In this document: positions 57,966 through 64,000 of the stretch, in pieces
Layout of the letters: each line of letters starts with the position of its first letter
How positions within the stretch are numbered: the first letter of the stretch is position 1
Assembly (NCBI GenBank): GCA_026874595.1
Contig: CM049311.1
Span: forward strand, 76,396,453 to 76,460,452
Length of the DNA stretch: 64,000 nt
DNA from: Sipunculus nudus
Taxonomy: Eukaryota > Annelida > Sipuncula > Golfingiida > Sipunculidae
Direction: 5' to 3'
Notes under the pieces: generated by a model
The model's database searches: none
Seen by the model: the letters and a program-made list of their open reading frames with translations, nothing else
Told to the model about the DNA's origin: nothing
Program-made: the position numbers and the translations under genes

Positions 57966-58288
57966 GACTTTATAAGCAGAAAGAAAGTGGAGCCATAATA
58001 CAACTTATCGTTTAATTTGAGCAGAAGAGTAATATAAACTCCTCCTGAAAGTGGTACACTTTATCTTAATCAACTGATTAGTTAGATAAGATCAGAGTCA
58101 AATGCCTTAAAGTTATAACATATTAATGGGGCAGGAAAAAAGTTTGGGTGGACTGTGACATTATGATAAATTAAACTGATAAATTAAAATACAGAAATTA
58201 TATGCAATTCACTTATTGTAACTGAATTTAACTTATCATTATTTCTTGAATATACAACAGAAAAAGTTCGTTTACTGATGGTGTGTAC

Positions 58289-58377
58289 CTGACTAAGTCC
58301 TTGTAACTGACGTATGACAGTATCTGTAGAAGGGGATCAGCTGGCAGTTGATGTAAACAGAAGGTGGGATGGGCCAT
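58289..58377 (-). CDS. FBXO3: FBXO3 coding exon 1 (start codon, first half of F-box)
   Basis: Minus-strand ATG at 58377-58375 opens 29 codons plus two bases (AG) and ends at a donor CAG|GTACAC. The peptide begins MAHPTFCLHQ and continues with the F-box signature LPADPLLQILSYVSYKDLV, the LP..(P)LL.IL.(F/Y)(L/V).Y.DL pattern that binds SKP1. An in-frame TAG lies upstream with no other ATG between, so this start is well supported. The last two bases join exon 2 to form an Arg codon. Confidence 0.9.
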
Positions 58378-58700
58378 TTTCACGTTAAATTCCTTCTGCC
58401 CATTCTTGCTGACCGTCTATATGATGGAGAATTTCAAGCTATTTTGTTTAGACTAAAATCAAGGCGAAAATTTGTCGTTGAAGTTCAAAACTTTAATAGA
58501 GATATGTATTTATATGTTTTCTGACGGTCACTTCAGAAAGTCCCCATGGGCGCAGCCATCTTGATGCCGATTATGGCCGAAGTCAGTACCCGACACATTA
58601 CGAACGAGAAAGCCTCTGAGCATTCACGGTCCTCGGGCGGTATTTTGTTTTTAGAACCAACTATAAACAAATAAAATATGTGCGGTCGCATAAATTGCCT
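58378..58700 (-). promoter_or_regulatory. Putative FBXO3 5' UTR and core promoter
   Basis: The sequence just upstream of the FBXO3 start is less AT-rich than its surroundings and has more CpG. On the minus strand 58563-58549 reads CAAGATGGCTGCGCC, a match to the YY1-type AAGATGG(C)(G/T)GC element that in animal promoters usually lies just downstream of the start of transcription. A nine-codon upstream ORF (M-A-A-P-M-G-T-F-stop) starts inside that motif at 58559 and ends at 58533. No TATA box is evident. The transcription start is inferred to be near 58570-58650. Confidence 0.5.
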
Positions 58701-58847
58701 GTAGACTGTCTTTGAAATTAACAATAACATTATTAACAATAATAATCATCACCATCATCATCACAACAACAACAATACTACTACTACTAATAATAATAAT
58801 TATACATTTGCTGTTGATTGTTGTGCAATTTATTTTCGATATAAAGT

Positions 58848-58878
58848 ATTATTATTATCATTATTATTATTATTATTA

Positions 58879-58935
<57 letters not shown>

Positions 58936-58945
58936 CAATATTATC
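58848..58945. repeat. ATT/TTA trinucleotide microsatellite
   Basis: About 28 ATT units with few interruptions, upstream of the FBXO3 promoter. An apparent 95-codon Ile-rich open frame on the plus strand is produced by it. Confidence 0.95.
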
Positions 58946-59229
58946 ATATTTTTATATTGTCACGTGTATCGTTTGCGTTTAATTCACATAGAACTGTAAC
59001 AAAATATTTAATGGGATTTATTACAAAGGATTTTTTATTTCTTACCCCAAAAAAATCAAGCTAAATAACATTTCCATCACCCTATAAATGTTTCAAAAGT
59101 TCATGCAATAAAATATAAAATTATAGTTACATGGATATTTGTAAATATATGTATGTCTTGCATAAAGGCACTCTATGTATAGGGCGCTTTGCGTTGGCCT
59201 AAAATTAGAGTTTTTTTTTTAAATCCCAG

Positions 59230-59910
59230 TTTAAGTAAGGCTAGGGTTGTAACGTAAAGATGCCCATTCACCTATACTTTTTTTAAAAGAAATTATATGA
59301 TTTCCGGCTTCTATTGTGCATATATTAATGATCTAAGGGTAATTTTGGTTGTGAATAGTTCTTACAACGACTTCGTGAAGGATGTATGAACTTGTTTATC
59401 AACAACATTTTTTTAATCCCATTTTAATTAGGAAAGGGTTAATTGTAACGTAAATGTCTATTTCTTAAAAGGTGCCCTTTCACCTACTTTTTTAAAAAGA
59501 ATTTATATCATTTCTGGCTTCCTTTGTGTATTTATTTATGATCTAAGAGTAATTTTGGTTTTGATAAGTTCTTATAACGACTTCATGAAGGATGCATGAA
59601 CTTTTTTTTTTTCATGAACATGTTTGTAAACACAGCAATGTTGACAAACGGGAAAATCATGACGTAACCTATAAGGTGGAAGGTCGCATATATGCGATGG
59701 TAGAAAGGTCACTTGTTGCAAAATGCCATTTGCAAAGCTCTGGCTTATCTGACTTGCTGCCAGATGCCCTTGTTGAATTTGTTTGGATTATATAAACAGG
59801 TTTAACACGTTTAACGTAAAACAAGCAACCTGTGTGCGGTGATATCCACGTTTTCTGACCTATTCTTATAAAAGCTCCAATGGATAACCTTAAGTTAATG
59901 AAGGCCATAA
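59230..59910 (+). mobile_element. Family K repeat, copy 3, with internal duplication
   Basis: The first ~150 bases (59260-59405: CACCTATACTTT, TGATTTCCGGCTTCTATTG, TTATCAACAACATT) are repeated at 59465-59600 with more divergence, then the K 3' half follows (GGAAGGTCGCATATATGCG to CCTATTCTTATAAAAGC). It lies upstream of FBXO3 exon 1. Confidence 0.5.
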
Positions 59911-60334
59911 CAGGTGATTGGACCTCTTTGAGTAACCCTGTGCACTTTTCTATATGCGGATAAAAGGATAAAGATATACATTGTATCCCTGGATACTAAT
60001 ATGTGCAGTAACCCAAAACATTGTTGTTTATTTAGTAATCGGTCGTTATTCAGTATTCCATTATGCAATTACTTATCTGAGACCTGTTCAAGCGATTGTT
60101 CAAGTTAATTGACATGAAATCGTTCTGTATAAATGGTGCGGTTTTCGCTTATGTCATAGTTACACATGCACTGCATGGAGCGTGTTATCATTTGGGTATC
60201 TGTTTATTAGTATTAACTGATAAACATTGTTCATTTTTACGATGAACATTTTGCGCTATATATACGAGAAATATACTTGTGTTTATATATGTATGTGTAT
60301 CTAAAATGTTTAGCGTGAAAGTGATTGGTTTTCA

Positions 60335-60421
60335 TGGACCAATGCAGACCAAATCCCGATCGTGATTCTCGCCAGTCCAAACCAGTTCAGACTATATATA
60401 TGAGTTAAAATAATACTAAAT

Positions 60422-60456
<35 letters not shown>

Positions 60457-60669
60457 TTCTGATTAAATTAAGGAAAATGCACGTACAGATTTATACAGTT
60501 ATGAGCTGGATCAGAGGTATTGGTATAGCCATTAGCCCAAAACTTTCAATTGATTAGACAGGAAGTCATTCTCTTTGTTATTAATTAAAAATCAGGATTA
60601 AGGCCGAACTGAATCCCGATGGGGATCTTGTCTGGAAATATTGGCGATTGGTCCAGATCGGGATCTGTG

Positions 60670-60670
<1 letters not shown>
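60335..60670 (+). mobile_element. Family G element, copy 3, with embedded TA tract
   Basis: The left arm has CAGACCAAATCCCGATC, the middle AAATAATACTAAATAACATA, and the right part GTCATTCTCTTTGTTATTAA, then GGCCGAACTGAATCCCGATG and GGTCCAGATCGGGATCTGTG, in the same order as copy 1. A TA microsatellite lies inside (60425-60455) and another follows (60671-60733). Confidence 0.5.
60425..60455. repeat. TA microsatellite inside G copy 3
   Basis: About 15 TA units. Confidence 0.95.

Positions 60671-60733
<63 letters not shown>
60671..60733. repeat. TA microsatellite
   Basis: About 30 TA units at the right edge of family G copy 3. Confidence 0.95.
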
Positions 60734-60736
<3 letters not shown>

Positions 60737-61381
60737 CTGGACGGTGATCCATGATTGATAACCTTTAAGTTTCATGGATGAAATGAAGAGTATAATATGC
60801 AAAATCACGTGAAAGTGTCACGCATGTAATTCATCCTGGTTTAAGTTCCTTAAAGTCAGCATCAGAACACACCCAGCAACTTAATTAAATTCCACCATGC
60901 AGCAAATGTCTGGTTATTTGCGACGAATCATTTTCTCTCTCTCCAGATATAAACCAATCTTACCGTTGTCTGCACTTAAATGCACCTAAAATACTTTAAA
61001 ATGTATGCATTTAGGCCTAAACAAGCATTATACTAACATAAAGGAATCGTTTAATTCGAGTGTATTTTTGGCATTTTTGCTAATGACCTCTAAACGTGAT
61101 TATGAATTTATAATGTACAAAGACCCTTTTTATCAATTTATATTTTCTCAGGATACACCGGTGATATATAGACGATTTTAATCAGACGATTTTGTACCAT
61201 TCGGCCATATATCTTGACTCTTTGCTTTGACTAAAATCAGAACCATATGATTGTCAACCTGCATTATCAATCCACGCAAAAATGATATAAACGTGTTACG
61301 TGTATACATGTACATATGTTCGCGAGCATATACACGTGTTTACGCGCCGTTTTAACATATATGCAAATGTATGCATGACAG

Positions 61382-61383
<2 letters not shown>

Positions 61384-61429
<46 letters not shown>
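61384..61429. repeat. TA microsatellite
   Basis: About 22 TA units in a region rich in TGTATACATG-like words. Confidence 0.95.
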
Positions 61430-61432
<3 letters not shown>

Positions 61433-61939
61433 ATTTCTTGAATATGCATACTCGCATGTATATATGGTATGTGATAGACATATTTAAAAAGATGAAGCTT
61501 CCTTGCTAGAATCCATTGAAGCATGCAAGCGTGCATGCGTGAATGCGCGGACATGCATGCATGTATACATATGTCCTGGAACAAACGCAAAGGAAAGTTT
61601 GAAGAGATCGCGGCATGCTGGTATACATGGAAATATTTTAAAAAGGTGAATTAGACACTAGGTTAATGATAAATATAGTTTGCTATTTATACAAATGGTA
61701 CTTTGTCTAAAAGGTATAGGCTACGTGAATGAATGGATATATAAAAATAGGGACGAAAGGATACTAAATAACTTTAAGAGACCAAAAGGAGAGTTTCGAA
61801 TACCAGTTTTTAAAAGCGAATTTCTTAGCAAGACAAAACGCATATATATATCTGCATATGTCCTTTAGCATTTAACACCTGGAACAAATTTATTTATGTA
61901 GTTTTTTAGCTGTTTTGCTGTTTATTAGACCTACCATGT

Positions 61940-62056
61940 TTCCCTGATAGTATGACATTTTTTATTGAAACATACAAAAAAGTAAATTAAAAAAATCGCC
62001 ATGGCACACTGATTTCTGAAAAATAGTGCCTGCCTACCCAACCTTTTTTTGGCCTA
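61940..62056. mobile_element. Family O MITE fragment
   Basis: GAAACATACAAAAAAGTAAA, GATTTCTGAAAAATAGTGCC and CCTTTTTTTGGCCTAA match the right third of the element at 63532-63864. The left part is missing. Confidence 0.55.
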
Positions 62057-62639
62057 ATTAATCGATAATTTTTTAATGAATATAACGTGTCTATGCGACA
62101 TATCCTATGCCCCTTTATTTAAAAAAAAACGAATTATATGCAACAAACAATTTAATAAAATAAAGGACTGACAATAAAGGAACAATTTGTTGATGATACA
62201 GTATGAATCTAATAATACCTAATTTATGTATTCATTAATTTTGAAGTTGAATTACTATACTAGTACACCTTAAACGTTACAGATATAGAGACATTATAAT
62301 TCCTACATTTCTTATCACCGATAATGACTAGACCTTAAAATTAACTATTCATATTACAATAATAATAATAATTATTTTTTATTCTTATGCTTTAACGCCA
62401 ACGTTCGTCGGTGCGTCAGCGTTATAATAATTTATAAATACATATGTCAGAAATACAAATATGGTTATATGAGTATTTCCTTGTTTATCACTGTTCTATG
62501 CAAAATAAAGTCCTTTGGTAGCATTTTTCACTAAGCTTTGTGTATATTTATTGCACCAACCTTCTACGTATGGGAAGTAAATGACAAAAATGTTTAAGAA
62601 ACAGGCCAATCGGTATTTCATCTGGGAAGGTGAGCGCGC

Positions 62640-62720
62640 ACCTGCATCAAGCTGCAAAATATCGTCTGCTGTTCGCGAGGCATGCTGGGAATGATTCGTA
62701 CGCCATCTTGTTTGTGTGTT
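62640..62720. promoter_or_regulatory. Candidate promoter with ZNF143-like and YY1-like motifs
   Basis: GCATGCTGGGAATG (62680-62693) resembles half of the ZNF143/Staf motif, and GCCATCTTG (62702-62710) is the reverse of a YY1 CAAGATGGC element. Several CpGs are clustered here in otherwise AT-rich DNA. YY1 orientation would favour minus-strand transcription, and on that strand a possible donor (ATGCAG|GTGCGC near 62640) follows, so this could also be a distal FBXO3 promoter. A plus-strand exon candidate starts in the same place. Confidence 0.38.
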
Positions 62721-62757
62721 GTGGTGTCCTGTGTCTGTGTGTCCAAGAAAATTATAG
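62682..62757 (+). CDS. Candidate first coding exon, unknown gene
   Basis: Twenty-five codons from an ATG (MLGMIRTPSCLCVVVSCVCV then SKKII) plus one base end at the donor TATAG|GTAACG. The frame continues in phase into the candidate exon at 62925. A hydrophobic Cys/Val-rich stretch could be a signal peptide or just GT-repeat-like sequence (TGTGTGTTGTGG). It overlaps promoter-like motifs. Weak on its own; support comes from the phase agreement. Confidence 0.3.
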
Positions 62758-62924
62758 GTAACGTTATTTATTCATTCTCATATTTCTTTTTTGATAATGC
62801 AGATTGTTTAAAAAACTTGTATACAATGTATGGATGCACCTTATATTTAATTTTGTTAAGCATTTGATTTTAATAAGCCCATTTTACCGCACTGGGGTTT
62901 CCATCTGTGAATTGGTTTTGCCAG

Positions 62925-63041
62925 CATTGGAGTGTCAGAAATGTTGGCAATGTCAGCCAGGTAGGCCGTCTAGGTACACCAACAAGGCTTATGTTGAGCA
63001 ATCTTTAAAGTCCCATAAACCTCGACCCTATAAGCGCTGCG
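62925..63041 (+). CDS. Candidate second coding exon, unknown gene
   Basis: Acceptor GGTTTTGCCAG and strong donor GCG|GTAAGTTTC bound 117 bases. Two bases complete the codon left by 62682-62757, then 38 codons follow: LECQKCWQCQPGRPSRYTNK then AYVEQSLKSHKPRPYKRC, with one base over. The peptide is basic with a CxxC.xC cluster. Family not recognised. An exon of a gene running off the right edge is possible; a non-coding transcript is the alternative. Confidence 0.33.
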
Positions 63042-63079
63042 GTAAGTTTCATTGTGAAAATCTCAATCGATTTTAAGGT

Positions 63080-63530
63080 CTTGGGTCGGCAGACGTTCTT
63101 GCAATATTTTCTGGTTCGCATTGGATCATGGATCTTCGGCATTCATTGCTAGGCACAGCAGCTAGAACGCTCCAGTCCGTGTACACCATGGGACGAGGAG
63201 CCGAACCTTATCAGACCAAAAGATGATACTCTTACACGGCCACGGTATTCAGGTGTAAAACCGTGGCACTGATCTGTATCAAAATGCCACAAAATGCTAT
63301 GTGTTTAATTGTATGATCCACTATAACTATAGACATACAGTTATTATTACACTAATAATAGTTGTAATCTTGTAATGGGATTCTAACACTCGGGAGCCTG
63401 TGCAGACTAATATTGGGTGTATGTGATTGGTGATTGTAGATCTGACTTTAGAGTCCGGTATAAAAGGGGCTTGTTTATTTTTTATTCCAATGGTTCATCT
63501 GGCCAAGAATATTGTTTTCATTGAGCTATT
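63080..63530. other. Right-edge stretch after the candidate exons
   Basis: Less AT-rich at 63090-63280, with the hairpin GCCACGGT...ACCGTGGC (63237-63270). No continuing exon could be fixed. A canonical donor at 63042 suggests that if the gene is real it continues to the right. Confidence 0.35.
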
Positions 63531-63531
63531 A

Positions 63532-63864
63532 AGGCCAAAAAAAATTAAAGGCATGGTTCTCAGGCACTGCCCGCATCAATTTTAACCCCCGCATCAAAAA
63601 TTTTTATTTTGATTTTCAACCGAAACTTACCGATTTTGAGCTGCAGCCGCTCGGATATTTCTTTCAAGTAGATAAAATCATGCAGTTTCCTTTGTTATGT
63701 AGTGCTTTAGCTTGTTTAGCAATATAAATCTGTTATTATCATGTCTTTCCCTTATCATTTGGCAATTTTATCGAAACATACAAAAAAATAAAAAAAACGC
63801 CTGCCCGCATTGATTTCTGAAAAAAAAGTGCCTGAGAACCATACCTTTTTTTTTATTTTGGCCT
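63532..63864. mobile_element. Family O MITE with long inverted ends and TA flanks
   Basis: The left end AGGCCAAAAAAAATTAAAGG then CATGGTTCTCAGGCACT, and the right end AGTGCCTGAGAACCAT then ACC(T)n...TTTTGGCCT, are inverse over about 40 bases. A TA dinucleotide flanks both sides (63530-63531, 63865-63866), as expected for Tc1/mariner-type insertion. 333 bases, no ORF. Confidence 0.72.
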
Positions 63865-64000
63865 TACATGATTTATAAATATGGAGTCTTAAAGTATACT
63901 GACTATACTCTATTGATTGTGTATGAATAATGGTAGCATGAGATAGAGTGACAGTAGATTGTCGGTGACAACTAGCTCACATAGGGTTGCATACATTCAT

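Larger units (their letters stand above)
41560..58288 (-). other. FBXO3 intron 1 (16.7 kb)
   Basis: The interval runs from the exon 1 donor (GTACAC) to the exon 2 acceptor (TTTGTAG). It holds the DIRS element, repeats of families I, J, K, E, A, D and L, a probable Helitron, and the duplicated exon-like segment near 47.2 and 49.0 kb. Large repeat-filled first introns are common in marine invertebrates; that is general knowledge, not shown by this sequence. Confidence 0.8.
8633..58377 (-). other. FBXO3: FBXO3 gene, 5' part (exons 1-3; 3' part beyond the left edge)
   Basis: Three minus-strand exons join into one frame encoding the first 111 residues of an F-box only protein 3 homologue. The order is an F-box (about residues 10-55), then the Trp/Tyr-rich linker that precedes the SMI1/KNR4-like domain. 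FBXO3 is the substrate receptor of an SCF (SKP1-CUL1-F-box) E3 ubiquitin ligase; family members also carry SMI1/KNR4 and ApaG domains, neither of which is visible here. The family is about 470 residues, so roughly three quarters of the coding sequence should lie left of base 1. Split codons fit at both junctions: AG+G between exons 1 and 2, GA+G between exons 2 and 3. Introns are 16,729 and 32,682 bases and are filled with transposable elements. No further exon was recognised between 1 and 8632. The assignment rests on remembered family similarity plus phase agreement. Confidence 0.88.
60735..62640. other. AT-rich intergenic stretch upstream of FBXO3
   Basis: It contains the TA tract, the O fragment and TGCATGCATG-type words near 61530-61570. 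No exon recognised. FBXO3 transcription runs away from here. Confidence 0.4.

Noticed and set aside
58712-58999. Ile-rich 95-codon open frame
   Set aside because: Produced by the ATT trinucleotide microsatellite.
59592-59795. 67-codon open frame on the plus strand
   Set aside because: It lies wholly inside family K, which is repeated at 36.1 and 50.9 kb without a conserved frame.

Overview
The window is eukaryotic, AT-rich and intron-dominated. It has no long ORF of its own, coding exons are short and bounded by GT/AG splice sites, and most of the sequence is layered mobile-element debris with microsatellites. The repeat types (ACAAGGGACCCATGGGTCAC-type element ends, GACGGACGGAC tails, tandem cores of about 140-340 bp, a DIRS element, tRNA-like SINEs) suggest a marine invertebrate, most likely a bivalve or another mollusc. 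That assignment is inference and was not tested.

The one host gene I can name is FBXO3 (F-box only protein 3, an SCF ubiquitin-ligase receptor), on the minus strand. Exon 1 with the start codon lies at 58289-58377, exon 2 (second half of the F-box) at 41470-41559, and exon 3 (linker after the F-box) at 8633-8787. Both junctions keep one reading frame. The rest of the protein should lie to the left of the window. Introns are about 16.7 kb, 32.7 kb and more than 8.6 kb, so most of the window is FBXO3 intron. Weaker exon candidates of unknown identity lie on the plus strand at 15125-15334, 48981-49190 and 62682-63041.

The introns hold at least eleven repeat families, labelled here by letters. 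A, B, C, E and N share one plan. A short conserved 5' end (AACTAGA in A, B, C and N; ACAAGGGAC in E) is followed by a small hairpin, then by a short motif whose inverse complement is the right arm of a 3'-terminal hairpin, with tandem repeats between. This resembles Helentron-derived non-autonomous elements (HINEs) and bivalve pearl elements. The palindrome GGTGGCGCCACC recurs in A, B, C, D and E although their cores differ. Other elements are a degenerate DIRS-type retrotransposon with inverted terminal repeats and an internal complementary region (41661-45959), a probable small Helitron (47415-48403), MITE-like families L and O, SINE-like pieces, the dispersed families D, F, G, I, J and K, and many TA and TTA microsatellites.

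Many elements are nested in one another (A in G, A in E, B in E, E in B, E in D, E in K, C in J). This gives a relative insertion history and shows that B and E overlapped in activity. FBXO3 exon 2 sits between a B element (130 bp away) and the DIRS element (about 100 bp away).
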